Assembly: GCF_000337375.1 (NCBI RefSeq)
Contig: NZ_AOJG01000012.1
Location: 98,685 to 162,684 of the forward strand
Source of the DNA: Halorubrum lipolyticum DSM 21995
GTDB lineage: Archaea; Halobacteriota; Halobacteria; Halobacteriales; Haloferacaceae
Reading direction: 5' to 3'
DNA: 64,000 nucleotides
Part shown: positions 25,929-34,985 of the stretch, piece after piece
Numbering within the stretch: the stretch's first letter is position 1
Layout: every line of letters starts with the position of its first letter
Translations under genes and position numbers: made by a program
The notes under the pieces: generated by a model
The model's database searches: none
Told to the model about the DNA's origin: nothing
The model's input: the letters and a program-made list of their open reading frames with translations, nothing else

Positions 25929-27145
25929 ACGCCGTCGTCGGTCCCCGTCGAACCCGCGTCGCCGAGGAGCGCCGACACCGCCCGCGAGACCGCCTCCGCG
26001 GCCGCTTCCACTTCCCGCACGCGGACGTACTCGCGGTCGGCGTGCGCGACCGCCCCGGCGTCGTCCGCGAGGTCTCCGGGGCCGAACACAACCGTCGGCG
26101 CCGGCGCGAAGTAGGATGCCTCCGTCGCCGCGCCGAAGGGGCGGACCGCGCCGCCGCGGTCCGCCGGGAGTCCGACCGACCCGGCCGCGGTCCGGGCCGC
26201 GCTCGCGACCGCCCCCACCAGTTCGTGGTCCGGGTCCGTCGAGAACGCCTCGAAGAACGGCGACTCGCGGTCCGTCAGCGCGACCGCGACGCCGACGTCG
26301 TCGGGCGTCGACGCCCGGACCGCGTCCGCGAGCGACGACCGGAACCCCTCGGCCGTCTCCGGCGGGACGCTCCGCCGGTCGACGGTGATCGCGCAGTCCG
26401 CGGGCACCTGGTTCGTCGCGCCGCCGCCCTCGATAACGGTCGGCGTGAGCTTCGGCGGGCCGAGCTGCGGGTGTTCGTCGGCGCCGTCGTCGAAGGTCCG
26501 GACCCCCGAGAGCGCGCCCTCGGCGGCCGCGACTGCGTTCGCTCCCGCGAACTCGGCGGCGTGCGCCGCGGTTCCCGACAGCTCGACGGTCCCCTGAAAC
26601 CGCCCCTTCGCGGCGGTGCAGGCGTCGAGGCCGGTCGGCTCGCCGACCAAGTACAGGTCGCCGCCGAGCCGGTCTTCGGTCCCGGGCGACCGTCCGGTCA
26701 GCGCCGCCGCGCCGAGGGACAGCGACTCCTCGTCCGGCGTGAGCGCCAGCGTGAGCCGGCCGCGCTCCGGTTCGGCGGCGAGGAATCCGGAAAGCAGCGC
26801 GGCGAGCGGTCCCTTCGCGTCGCAGGCGCCGCGGCCGCGGATCACGGCTTCGTCGGCGTCCCCCTCACCCCCGCTCCGCTCGCCCTCGCGCGCCTCGCCC
26901 CGCTCGAACGGGACGTGTGGCGTCACCGTGTCGAGGTGGGTGTTCAACACGAGATGCGGCCCGTCGGCGGGCGCGTCCGAGCGCTTCTCCGCGAGCACGC
27001 AGCCGCCGGCGACGACCTCGCTTTCGACCCCGAACCGGTCGAGCGTCTCGACGACGAGCTCGCGCATCTCGTCGATCGACTCGTGAGAGGGAGTCCGAAC
27101 CGCCCGCTCCAGAAAGGTGACCGGGTCGAACGCCGCCTCGCTCAT
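25925..27145 (-). CDS. dapE: M20-family desuccinylase (DapE)
   Basis: 406-residue M20 metallopeptidase-family protein. The first metal ligand is in LVLNTHLDTVTPH, the shared Asp in GRGACDAKGPLAALLSGF, and the general-base region in LALTPDEESLSLGA. The dimerisation domain lies around residues 200-310. Position as the last gene of a diaminopimelate/lysine operon points to succinyl-diaminopimelate desuccinylase, giving LL-diaminopimelate. The M20 family is broad, so specificity rests partly on context. Its start overlaps the dapF stop by four bases (ATGA-type). Confidence 0.88.
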   Translation of the reverse strand: MSEAAFDPVTFLERAVRTPSHESIDEMRELVVETLDRFGVESEVVAGGCVLAEKRSDAPADGPHLVLNTHLDTVTPHVPFERGEAREGERSGGEGDADEAVIRGRGACDAKGPLAALLSGFLAAEPERGRLTLALTPDEESLSLGAAALTGRSPGTEDRLGGDLYLVGEPTGLDACTAAKGRFQGTVELSGTAAHAAEFAGANAVAAAEGALSGVRTFDDGADEHPQLGPPKLTPTVIEGGGATNQVPADCAITVDRRSVPPETAEGFRSSLADAVRASTPDDVGVAVALTDRESPFFEAFSTDPDHELVGAVASAARTAAGSVGLPADRGGAVRPFGAATEASYFAPAPTVVFGPGDLADDAGAVAHADREYVRVREVEAAAEAVSRAVSALLGDAGSTGTDDGV

Positions 27146-28092
27146 CGCGGGTCGGTCGGGAGCGTCCCCTCGTACTCGCGGGCGACGGGACCGGTCAGGG
27201 TCGCGTGGCCGCGGTCCGGCACCGAGATCTCCAGTTCGCCACCGGGGGGACGGCTGACCGCCGACCCGCCGTCGATCAGGCCGAGCCGGCGGGCGGCCGC
27301 GACGACCGCGACCGCGCCGGTGCCACAGGAGCGGGTCTCGCCCTCGACCCCGCGCTCGAAGGTGCGCTGGTCGATGACGGCCGGGCCGTCGCCGGACCCG
27401 TCGTCGACCACCGCGGCGAGGTTCACGTTCGCGCCCTGCGGGAAGACGTCAGCGTGACGGACCGGCGGCGCGACCGCGTCGAGGTCGACCGCGTCGATCC
27501 CGTCGGGGTCGTCGCGGCCGCCGTCGACGAACGCGACCGCGTGCGGGACCCCGGTGTTGACGGCGGTGACGGTCAGCCCCGCGACCGACTCGTCGACCAG
27601 CGGCTCGTCGCGGGCGACCGGGACCCGCGCGGGATCGAACGTCGGCTCGCCCATCTCGATGGTGGCCGCGGTCGCGTCCGCGTTCACGGACGCGTGACGG
27701 GTCCCGGCCTGCGTGTCGATCATGAACTCGCGGTCGCCGGTCCGGTCGTGAGCCCACCGGGCGACGACGCGGGCGCCGTTGCCGCACATCGTCGCGGTGG
27801 AGCCGTCCGGCTGGACCAGCGTCATCACGACGCGGGTCGGGTCGAAGCGCTCCTCGACGCTTAAAAAGAGGACGCCGTCGGCGCCGCGTCGGCCGGCGTT
27901 CCGGTCGCCGTCAGCGACGCCGTCGCTCTCGGGGCCGGCGCCGAACGCCGCCCCGTCGACGCCCGTCTCGCGGTCGCAGTGGGCGCGCGCGAACGCCGCG
28001 CGGTCGCCGACCGCCTCGGCGTCGGCGTCGACGACGAGGAAGTCGTTGCCCGTCCCGTGGTACTTCTCGAACGGGACGGCATGGGCGCTCAT
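27142..28092 (-). CDS. dapF: Diaminopimelate epimerase
   Basis: 316-residue epimerase converting LL- to meso-diaminopimelate. The two catalytic Cys residues are in MCGNGARVVARWAHD and SCGTGAVAVVAAARRLG. N-terminal FEKYHGTGNDFLVVD is the family opening. It is slightly longer than the usual 270-280 residues because of an Asp/Gly-rich insertion near residues 45-75 (GPESDGVADGDRNAGRRG). It overlaps lysA upstream and dapE downstream by four bases on each side, consistent with coupled translation. Confidence 0.95.
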   Translation of the reverse strand: MSAHAVPFEKYHGTGNDFLVVDADAEAVGDRAAFARAHCDRETGVDGAAFGAGPESDGVADGDRNAGRRGADGVLFLSVEERFDPTRVVMTLVQPDGSTATMCGNGARVVARWAHDRTGDREFMIDTQAGTRHASVNADATAATIEMGEPTFDPARVPVARDEPLVDESVAGLTVTAVNTGVPHAVAFVDGGRDDPDGIDAVDLDAVAPPVRHADVFPQGANVNLAAVVDDGSGDGPAVIDQRTFERGVEGETRSCGTGAVAVVAAARRLGLIDGGSAVSRPPGGELEISVPDRGHATLTGPVAREYEGTLPTDPR

Positions 28093-29480
28093 CGGCCCGC
28101 CCCCGTTCGGTCGGTTCGATCGGTTCGATCGGCTCGGTTCCGGGTCGCTCCGCGCTCGACCGCCGTCAGGTCGGCCAGGCTCTCTCGGCGGCGGGCGACC
28201 GTCGCGGTTCCGTCGTCGAGCGCGACCTCCGCCGGTCGCGGTCGTGAGTTGTATTGGTTCGCCATCTCGTATCCGTACGCGCCCGCGATCCCGACCGCGA
28301 GGAGGTCTCCCCGTGTCGGGTCGGCGAGCGCTCGGTTCCTACAGAGCGTATCGCCGGTCTCACAGATAGGTCCGGCGACCGTGACAGGGGTTGCCGACCG
28401 GGCGTCGGGGGCGGGGGCGTCGCTCCCGTCTTCCGCTCGCCCGCCCCCGAGGTTCCGGATCGGGTGGTAGGCGTCGTACATCGCCGGGCGCAGCAGGTCC
28501 GTCATCCCGGCGTCGACGCCGACGACGCGCTCGTCCGGCGTCGGCTTCACCGTGTTCACGCGCGTCAGGAGGACGCCCGCGTCGGCGACGACGTACCGCC
28601 CGGGCTCGATCGCGAGGTCGACGCCCGCGGGGAGCGGCGCGACCGCCTCCCGCGTCGCGTCGGCGACCGCCGGGAGGTCGAGCGCCGGCGCGTCTTCTTT
28701 ATAAGGGACGCCGAAGCCGCCGCCGACGTCGACGGACTCGATGTCGACGGGGGCCTCGTCGTCACTCGGATCGGCCAGCTCCCGCGCCAGCTCGCCCATC
28801 CGCGCCACCAGCTCGCGGTGGCTATCGAGCTGGTCCGAGTCGATGCCGGAGCCGGCGTGCGCGTGGACCCCGACCACGTCGAAGCGCTCGGCGGCCTCGC
28901 GGGCCGCCGCCGCGGCGCGGTCGTACGGGATCCCGAACTTCGCCGCGCCGCCGGTCCGGACCTTCTCGTGGTGGCCCGCGCCGACGCCGGGGTTCACCCG
29001 GACGCAGACCCGGCCGTCGTAGCCGCGTTCGGCCAGCCGGTCGAGGGTGTCGACGGCGCCGACGGTGATCGTGAGGTCCGGCTCCGCCTCGGCGACGCCG
29101 GCGACGTAGTCGAGGTCGCGGGCGGGCGGGTTGACCGCGGTGTAGTGGAGCCGATCGCCGCCGAAGCCGGCCGCGAGCGCGCGGTCGACCTCCCCGGCCG
29201 ACGCGCACTCGGCGTCGAGACCGGACTCGCGGACCGCTTCGAGGACGCGTCGCCCGGTGTGGGCCTTGACGGCGTACCGCACGTCGGCGTCCGGGAAGGC
29301 GCCGCGCAGGCGCTCGCAGTTCTCGCGGACGCGGTCGAGGTCCTGCACGTAGAGCGGGGTCCCGTGCTCGGCCGCGAGCTCGGCGAGCCGGTCGGCGTCC
29401 CAGTCGCTCACGCGCCGAATCGAGGAGTTACCGTCGACGGTGTCGGCGGTCGGGTCCGCGCCCGCCTCGGAGTCGCTCAT
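28089..29480 (-). CDS. lysA: Diaminopimelate decarboxylase
   Basis: 463-residue PLP enzyme that decarboxylates meso-diaminopimelate to L-lysine. The PLP Lys is in YAVKAHTGRRVLEAV; the phosphate-binding Gly-rich segment is VGGGFGVPY; IEPGRYVV precedes the second domain; the catalytic Cys is in GPICETGDTLCRNR; and the Tyr near AGAYGYEMANQYNSRPRP closes the active site. It overlaps dapD and dapF by four bases each. The last about 15 residues are a run of Arg, Asp and Thr of low complexity. Confidence 0.96.
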   Translation of the reverse strand: MSDSEAGADPTADTVDGNSSIRRVSDWDADRLAELAAEHGTPLYVQDLDRVRENCERLRGAFPDADVRYAVKAHTGRRVLEAVRESGLDAECASAGEVDRALAAGFGGDRLHYTAVNPPARDLDYVAGVAEAEPDLTITVGAVDTLDRLAERGYDGRVCVRVNPGVGAGHHEKVRTGGAAKFGIPYDRAAAAAREAAERFDVVGVHAHAGSGIDSDQLDSHRELVARMGELARELADPSDDEAPVDIESVDVGGGFGVPYKEDAPALDLPAVADATREAVAPLPAGVDLAIEPGRYVVADAGVLLTRVNTVKPTPDERVVGVDAGMTDLLRPAMYDAYHPIRNLGGGRAEDGSDAPAPDARSATPVTVAGPICETGDTLCRNRALADPTRGDLLAVGIAGAYGYEMANQYNSRPRPAEVALDDGTATVARRRESLADLTAVERGATRNRADRTDRTDRTGAGR

Positions 29481-30316
29481 TCGCGGAGCGCGTCCTCCCG
29501 CCGCGTCGCTTCGAGGGTGTCCTCCTCGACGTGGGTGGCGACGACCGCGGGCTTGTACGCGCCGCCCTGGAAGAGGTCGTGGTCGCCGACCGACGACTCG
29601 ACCATCCGGGTGAACGCCCGGCGCTCGGCCGGGAGGTGACCGTAGATGACCTCCTCCTCGACGAGGTCGTAGACGGGAATGCGGGGGGTGAGCAGGGTGT
29701 TCTCGCCGACGATCGAGTTCTCGCCGACGCGGAAGCCCGAGGTGACTCGGCAGCCCGCACCGAGCGAGACGCCGTCCTCGACGATCACCGGCGCGTCTTC
29801 GACGGGTTCGAGGACGCCGCCGATCAGCGTGTTGGCGCCGAGCTTGACGTTCTCGCCGAGCTGGGCGCAGGAGCCGACCGTGTCACAGGAGTCGACGAGG
29901 GTGCCGTCGCCGACGTACGCGCCCATGTTGACGAACGAGGGGCTCATCATGATGCAGTCGCTTCCGAGGTACGCGCCGCGGCGGATCGCGGTGCCGTCGG
30001 GGGTGTTTCGGGTCCCCCGCTCGCCGAGGTCGTCGGTGTCGCGCAGCGGGAGCACGTCGTGGTAGGTCACGCCGCCGTACTCGCGCGCCTCGGTCTCGCG
30101 CAGGCCGAAGTTCAGCAGGATGCCCCGCTTGACCCACTCGTTGGCCTCCCACGAGGTCACGTCGTCGCCGGTCTTCTCGGCGGCGCGGACCTCGCCGGCC
30201 TCCAGCGCGGCGAGGAACTCGTCGATCACGGCGGCGTCCTCGTCGGTCGCGTCGGCCGCGGTCAGGCCGTCCTGATAGCGGTCCCACAGATCGGATACGT
30301 CGGCTTCGAGCGTCAT
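29477..30316 (-). CDS. dapD: Tetrahydrodipicolinate N-succinyltransferase
   Basis: 279-residue acyltransferase with the left-handed parallel beta-helix of hexapeptide repeats (about residues 105-220), visible as repeated VGDGTLVDSCDTVG, LGENVKLGANT and VGENSIVGENTLL segments. N-terminal helices and MSPSFVNMGAYVG match DapD. It succinylates tetrahydrodipicolinate in the succinylase branch of the lysine pathway. The start MTLEADVSDLWDRY at 30316 is chosen because the longer in-frame version runs through a TATA-like box (AATAAATA at about 30340-30347). dapB lies 57 bp upstream, the only real gap inside the operon. Confidence 0.93.
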   Translation of the reverse strand: MTLEADVSDLWDRYQDGLTAADATDEDAAVIDEFLAALEAGEVRAAEKTGDDVTSWEANEWVKRGILLNFGLRETEAREYGGVTYHDVLPLRDTDDLGERGTRNTPDGTAIRRGAYLGSDCIMMSPSFVNMGAYVGDGTLVDSCDTVGSCAQLGENVKLGANTLIGGVLEPVEDAPVIVEDGVSLGAGCRVTSGFRVGENSIVGENTLLTPRIPVYDLVEEEVIYGHLPAERRAFTRMVESSVGDHDLFQGGAYKPAVVATHVEEDTLEATRREDALRE

Positions 30317-30339
30317 TGAATGGTGTATAGATGAGTGTC

Positions 30340-30347
30340 GGTATTTA
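30340..30347 (-). promoter_or_regulatory. Internal TATA-like box before dapD
   Basis: On the minus strand AATAAATA lies 24-31 nt upstream of the dapD ATG, in the only gap of the operon. It could give a second transcript covering dapD-lysA-dapF-dapE. This is inferred from position and composition only. Confidence 0.45.
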
Positions 30348-30373
30348 TTCGTCGATGTGTGTATGCCCGTCAA

Positions 30374-31186
30374 TTATTCGCCGGTGGCTCCGGCGCTACC
30401 GGCGTCCAACACGTCGCCGAACCCGTACCAGCCGGGCGCACGGGCGGCGAGCCAGTCTGCGGCGTCGAGCGCGCCCTCGGCGAACACGCCGCGGTCGCCG
30501 GCGCGGTGCGTGAGTTCGAGCGTCTCCCGGTTCCCCGCCAAGAGCACCTCGTGCTCGCCGGTGACATCGCCCGCGCGCCGCGCGTGGACGCCGATCTCGT
30601 CCGACTCGCGCGGGGCCTCGCCCTCGCGGCCGTGGACGCGCCGGTCGAGGTCGTCCCGAACCGACTCCACGTCGTCGAGGAGCGACTTCGCGGTCCCGGA
30701 GGGGGCGTCCCGCTTGGCGTTGTGGTGCGTCTCCGTCAGCTCCACGTCGTAGCCGGGGAGCGCGGCGGCGGCCTCGCGGACCGCGCGCCGGAGTGCGGCG
30801 ACGCCGCGGGCGAAGTTCGACGCCTTGAGAACCGGGACAGACTCGCTCGCGGCCCGGAGGCCGTCGAGCTGCGCGTCCGCGAACCCGGTCGTTCCCGTGA
30901 CCATCGGCACGCCGGCGTCGGCGCAGGCCTCGGCATACGCGACCGCCGAGGCGGGGCCGGTGAAGTCGACCAGCGCGTCCGGCTCCGCGGCCCCGAGCAG
31001 CTCGTCGATCCGGTCGGCGTCCTCGACCGCGACGCCCGCCACCGGGTCGGTCGGCGTGCGGTTGACCGCGACCGCGACGGCGACGCCCTCGCGGTCGGCG
31101 GCGGCCTCGATCACCTCGCGGCCCATCCGGCCGCCGGCGCCGGTGACGGCGAGCCGGAGGTCCGCGTCGGCGCCGTCGCCGCTCAT
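30374..31186 (-). CDS. dapB: 4-hydroxy-tetrahydrodipicolinate reductase
   Basis: 270-residue NAD(P)H-dependent reductase. The dinucleotide-binding start LAVTGAGGRMGREVIEAA, the DFTGPASAVAYAEAC segment, VTGTTGF, and the catalytic ETHHNAKRDAPSGTA motif are all present. It reduces the DapA product. It overlaps dapA by four bases upstream. It is separated from dapD by 57 bp containing a likely internal promoter. Confidence 0.96.
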   Translation of the reverse strand: MSGDGADADLRLAVTGAGGRMGREVIEAAADREGVAVAVAVNRTPTDPVAGVAVEDADRIDELLGAAEPDALVDFTGPASAVAYAEACADAGVPMVTGTTGFADAQLDGLRAASESVPVLKASNFARGVAALRRAVREAAAALPGYDVELTETHHNAKRDAPSGTAKSLLDDVESVRDDLDRRVHGREGEAPRESDEIGVHARRAGDVTGEHEVLLAGNRETLELTHRAGDRGVFAEGALDAADWLAARAPGWYGFGDVLDAGSAGATGE

Positions 31187-32181
31187 TCCGCGTCCCCCGT
31201 CGCGGGCTCGACGGCCGCCGGGTCGACGGTGCCGGGCGCGCCGTCGTCGTACTCGGCCAGCAGCTCGCGCAGGACCTCCCGGCGCTCCGCGGAGAGCCGC
31301 GAGAGCGGCGAGCGGACCAGCGGGCCGCCCCGGCCGCGGACGTGCATCGCCTCCTTCACCGGGATCGGGTTCGTCTCGGCGAACAGCTCGCGCACGAGCG
31401 GCGAGAGCTCGTGGTGGAGCGCGCGGGCGCGGTCGTAATCGCCCGAGAGCGCGGCCCCGACCATCGCGCAGGAGCGCTCCGGCTCGACGTTGGCGACCAC
31501 GCTGATGGTGCCGGTGCCGCCGATCGAGAGCACGGGGAGCGTGAGCCCGTCGTCGCCGGAGAGCACGGAGAACGCCTCGTCGCGGGTGCGCTCGATCACC
31601 TCGCTGATGAGGTTCAGGTCGCCGGAGGCGGCCTTATACCCCCGGATGTTCGGGTGTTCGGCGAGCTCGACGCTCACGTCGACGGGGATCGACTGGCCGG
31701 TCCGGCTGGGGACGTTGTAGACGATCTGCGGGAGGTCGACCTCGTCGGCGATCGTCCGGTAGTGCTCGAGGAAGCCGGCGGGCTCCGGCTTGTTGTAGTA
31801 CGGGGAGATGAGGAGGAGGCCGTCGGCGCCCGCGTCGGCGGCCCGCCGGGACAGCGAGAGCGCCTCGGCGGTGTTGTTCGAGCCGGTGCCGGCGATGACC
31901 GGCACGTCCTCGACGGCGTCGCGGACCGTCTCGATCACGTCGACGTGCTCGTCGTGAGTCATCGTCGCCGACTCGCCGGTGGAGCCGACGGGGACGACCC
32001 CGTCGACGCCGGCCCGTTCGAGGTAGCGGGCGTTGGCGGCGAGCTGCTCGTGGTCGACCTCGTTGTCGTCGGTGAACGGGGTCGTCATCGCCGGATAGAC
32101 GCCCTCGAAGGGCTCGTCGGTCGTCTCTCGGTCCGTCTCGTCCTGCGTCGCGTAGGGTGTCGTGGTCGTGGTGTCCGTCAT
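31183..32181 (-). CDS. dapA: 4-hydroxy-tetrahydrodipicolinate synthase
   Basis: 332-residue TIM-barrel aldolase condensing pyruvate with aspartate semialdehyde. Motifs: GVVPVGSTGESATMTHDEH, VIAGTGSNNTAEALSLSRRA, the catalytic Tyr in YNVPSRTGQSIP, and the Schiff-base Lys in GYKAASGDLNLI. The N terminus is extended by about 30 residues, Thr-rich and acidic, before the canonical GVYPAMTTPF. First gene of the operon dapA-dapB-dapD-lysA-dapF-dapE. No good TATA box lies within 40 nt of the ATG; an A/T-run near 32285-32295 suggests a leader of roughly 80-100 nt. An alternative start inside the Thr-rich segment is possible. Confidence 0.95.
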   Translation of the reverse strand: MTDTTTTTPYATQDETDRETTDEPFEGVYPAMTTPFTDDNEVDHEQLAANARYLERAGVDGVVPVGSTGESATMTHDEHVDVIETVRDAVEDVPVIAGTGSNNTAEALSLSRRAADAGADGLLLISPYYNKPEPAGFLEHYRTIADEVDLPQIVYNVPSRTGQSIPVDVSVELAEHPNIRGYKAASGDLNLISEVIERTRDEAFSVLSGDDGLTLPVLSIGGTGTISVVANVEPERSCAMVGAALSGDYDRARALHHELSPLVRELFAETNPIPVKEAMHVRGRGGPLVRSPLSRLSAERREVLRELLAEYDDGAPGTVDPAAVEPATGDAE

Positions 32182-32468
32182 GGGTCGGGTCGTGTCGGTG
32201 TCGGCGGTCGGTCGGAGAACGGTGCGCGCGGGTCGGGGGTCGTCCGAGACGGGGTCGCCACTCCCGCCGGTGGACGGTTCACGCGCGTTTTTTCGAGAAG
32301 AGCCGCGTCGCTGTCGGCGTCGGCGAGCCGCGTCCGGACGCGGGTCGGGTCACACCACCGTATGCGCTTTTGGTTCGCTTATAGGTTGTGCCTCGGGTCG
32401 AAACTGCCGGTCCGACCGGTCGGGTCACGAACATCCTTTTACCCATTCGTCGCGTTCTCATCGATCTC

Positions 32469-33392
32469 ATGACTGACTCTTCCGATACTGAGGGCGATCC
32501 CGGCGGATCCGATCCCGCCGACGCCGAATCCGATCCCGTCGACGCCGTCGACGGCTCCAACATCGATATCGACGCCGACGCCGATCGCGACGCCGACCGC
32601 CACGAGTACCACCCCGACCAAGAGCACGCCTTCCCCGACGACCGGCTCAACGAGATGCTCGATCGGATCGATTCGGACCCGGAGATCGCGGCGTACCTGG
32701 AGGCGCAGAACGTCAACCCGGTCGACCGGAAGGGCTACAACGACCACGGCGCGAAACACGTCGAGATCGTCCGGGACCGCGCGCTCCGGCTGTACGACCT
32801 GCTGAAGGACGGCGGCGTCGAGTTCAACGGCGCCCGCCAGCAGGGGCTCGACGAGGCCGACGAGTCGGTGATCATCGCGCTGGCGGCCACGCTCCACGAC
32901 ATCGGGCACGTCGTCCACCGCCACGACCACCCGTACTACTCGATCCCGCTCGCGGCCGACTTCCTCGACGACTTCCTCCCCTCCTTCTACGGGGTCCCGG
33001 AGCGGGTTCGGATCAAGGCCGAAGTGCTCCACGCCATCCTCTGTCACCACACCGAGGAGCAGCCGCTGACCCGCGAGGCCGGCGTCGTCCGGATCGCCGA
33101 CGGCCTCGACATGGAGCGCGGGCGCTCGCGGGTCCCCTACGAGGAGGGCGGCCGCGGCATCAACACCGTCTCCTCGCAGGCGATCGAGCGCGTCTCCCTG
33201 CGCGAGGGCGACGAGACTCCGGCGCAGGTCGTGATTCGGATGAACAACGCGGCAGGCGTGTACCAGGTCGACTCGCTGCTCAAAGCGAAGATCGACGGGT
33301 CGCTGCTGGAAGACCAGATCCGGACGGTCGCGATCAACACCCACCGCGACGGCGACGGCAACGGCCCGATCGTCGACCGGATCGAGCTGTGA
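32469..33392 (+). CDS. HD-domain metal-dependent phosphohydrolase
   Basis: 307-residue protein. The first about 45 residues are a disordered acidic Asp-rich tail. The HD domain follows with metal ligands in DHGAKHVEIVRDRA, ATLHDIGHVVHRHDHPYYS, and ILCHHTEEQPLT. A distal VVRIADGLDMERGRSRVPY is conserved in archaeal HD hydrolases. HD enzymes act on nucleotides, cyclic nucleotides or other phosphoesters; the substrate here is not evident. The ATG at 32469 has CCTTTTACCC about 30 nt upstream. It is divergent from dapA over 287 bp that must hold both promoters; a further GCTTATAGG box lies about 90 nt before the ATG. Confidence 0.85.
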   Translation: MTDSSDTEGDPGGSDPADAESDPVDAVDGSNIDIDADADRDADRHEYHPDQEHAFPDDRLNEMLDRIDSDPEIAAYLEAQNVNPVDRKGYNDHGAKHVEIVRDRALRLYDLLKDGGVEFNGARQQGLDEADESVIIALAATLHDIGHVVHRHDHPYYSIPLAADFLDDFLPSFYGVPERVRIKAEVLHAILCHHTEEQPLTREAGVVRIADGLDMERGRSRVPYEEGGRGINTVSSQAIERVSLREGDETPAQVVIRMNNAAGVYQVDSLLKAKIDGSLLEDQIRTVAINTHRDGDGNGPIVDRIEL

Positions 33393-33440
33393 GGCGATCC
33401 TCCGAGAGTTGCTCGCCGGTCCGTCGAGACGGCCCCTGAA

Positions 33441-33500
33441 CGTCGCTACGGCCCCCGAATCGTCGCTACGGCCCCCGAATCGTCGCTACGGCCCTCGAAG
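33441..33500. repeat. 20-bp tandem repeat at a gene end
   Basis: Three adjacent 20-bp units at 33441-33460, 33461-33480 and 33481-33500. The first two are identical (CGTCGCTACGGCCCCCGAAT); the third differs at three positions or fewer. A degraded fourth copy begins at 33501. The TAG stop of the minus-strand dehydrogenase-like gene lies in the third unit, so the array spans its 3' end, as the 25-bp array does at 4.9 kb. Confidence 0.9.
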
Positions 33501-34985
33501 CGTCTCTCCGGCCCCGCTCCGGTGCGGGGCGCGGTCGGCGACCGTCGTCACCGAGACGGTCGTCGTCTCGATCAGGTCCGTCGCGGTCAGCCCGCCGTCG
33601 AGCTGACTCCCCTCGCGGCTTCCGCCCCCGAGGAGCGGCGCGAGCGGGAACCCGTTCCGCGTCGACCCCACCGCCGCGGTCCCCGGCTGGTTGACGGCGA
33701 GCCGTCCGGGGGCGAGCCGCTCCGCCGCCCGGCTGACCCGCCCCTGCCGCGTCGTGTGGACCGCGGCGGCGTGCGCCCCTCCGAGGTCTGCGGCCAGTCG
33801 CAGCGCGGCGCCGAACCCGTCGCGGGCGTGCACCGTGACCGCCGGGATTCCCGGGAGCGTCGCGAGCGGGTCGTCTCGGGCGCCCGCGCCGTCGCCCGAT
33901 TCCTCGTTCTCGATCAGGTCCTCGCTCTGATCCCCGCTCAGATCCCCGCCGTCGACGATCAGAAACGCCGCCGCGTCCGCCGCCGGGGGCAGGTCGAGCA
34001 CCGACGCGAACCACCGCGGCGAGTTGCCGATCGGAGACGACCCCGCACCGCGCTCCGCGTCGCGGTCCGCGTCAGTCGGTCGCGCGGTCTCCGCACCGCC
34101 GACGGTCAGCAGGTCGCGGAGCCGGTCGCACTCGTCCGCGCCGAGGACGTACCCTCCCTCGTCCTCGAGCGCCGCGATCAGCGGCGCTCCCGTTCCCTCC
34201 GCGGTCACCGCGGCCGCGTCGGCGGCGGGGTGGGCGCCGAAGTCGTACGTCGCGCCGACCGCCACGCGGGTCGCCACCGCCGAGGTCGACGCCGACCCGT
34301 CGGAGACGGCGACGAGCCCGTCGGCGCCGGCGCACGCGTTGGGCGTCCCGCAGCGCTGGCCGGCCGCGACGGTCGCCGCCGAGCCGGACGCGACGACGAA
34401 GTCGGCGCGCTCGAACAGCGAGTCGGTCCCGGGCTTCGACGGCGGCGCCGGGACCATCGAGACGGCGCCCGCGGGCGCGCCCGCCGCCGAGAGCGCTCGC
34501 CGGAGCTCCTCGACGACCATGTCGCAGGTCTCGACCGCCGACGGCGACGGGGCGAGGACGACGGCGTTCCGGCCGGCCAGCGCGTACAGCGAGACGACCG
34601 CGGGGACGACCACCGGGTGCGTCGCCGGGACCGCGACGCCGACGACGCCGACCGGTCGGGCGACGGTGAGCCCACCCCGCGGCCCGTCCCGGTCGATCAC
34701 GCCGGCGGTCGGCGTCTCGCGGAGGTGCGCCCGTGCCCCCTCGACCGCCGTCGCGATCTTCTCCGTCTTCGTCCCCGGATGGCCCCGTCCCGTCTCGTTC
34801 GCGGCCGCCAGCGCCAGCCGGCTGATCGTCTCCGGGTCGCTCAGGCGCTCGCCGACCGCTTCGGCGATCCGACCCGTCGCCGCGGCGTCGCGCTCCGCGA
34901 GCCGCGCCCCCGCGGACCGGGCGTCCGCGACCGTCGCTTCCACTCGGTCTCCGCCCGCTTCGTCCGCGATCGCTCCGCCGTTCAT
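33486..34985 (-). CDS. Aldehyde dehydrogenase-superfamily protein lacking the catalytic Cys
   Basis: 499-residue protein resembling CoA-acylating aldehyde dehydrogenases. The NAD-binding half has RPVGVVGVAVPATHPVVVP, LAGRNAVVLAPSPSAV and DFVVASGSAATV. Where acylating enzymes have FDNGxxCxSEQ, this protein reads YDFGAHPAADAAAV, so the catalytic Cys appears absent. The C-terminal NQPGTAAVGSTRNGF and the Gly-rich LGGGSREGSQ match the family's end. Acidic insertions occur near residues 310-375. It is probably not a normal dehydrogenase; a binding or structural role is inference. The start MNGGAIADEAGG has GAATATG about 30 nt upstream. It is divergent from the large regulator at 35103. Confidence 0.75.
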   Translation of the reverse strand: MNGGAIADEAGGDRVEATVADARSAGARLAERDAAATGRIAEAVGERLSDPETISRLALAAANETGRGHPGTKTEKIATAVEGARAHLRETPTAGVIDRDGPRGGLTVARPVGVVGVAVPATHPVVVPAVVSLYALAGRNAVVLAPSPSAVETCDMVVEELRRALSAAGAPAGAVSMVPAPPSKPGTDSLFERADFVVASGSAATVAAGQRCGTPNACAGADGLVAVSDGSASTSAVATRVAVGATYDFGAHPAADAAAVTAEGTGAPLIAALEDEGGYVLGADECDRLRDLLTVGGAETARPTDADRDAERGAGSSPIGNSPRWFASVLDLPPAADAAAFLIVDGGDLSGDQSEDLIENEESGDGAGARDDPLATLPGIPAVTVHARDGFGAALRLAADLGGAHAAAVHTTRQGRVSRAAERLAPGRLAVNQPGTAAVGSTRNGFPLAPLLGGGSREGSQLDGGLTATDLIETTTVSVTTVADRAPHRSGAGETLRGP

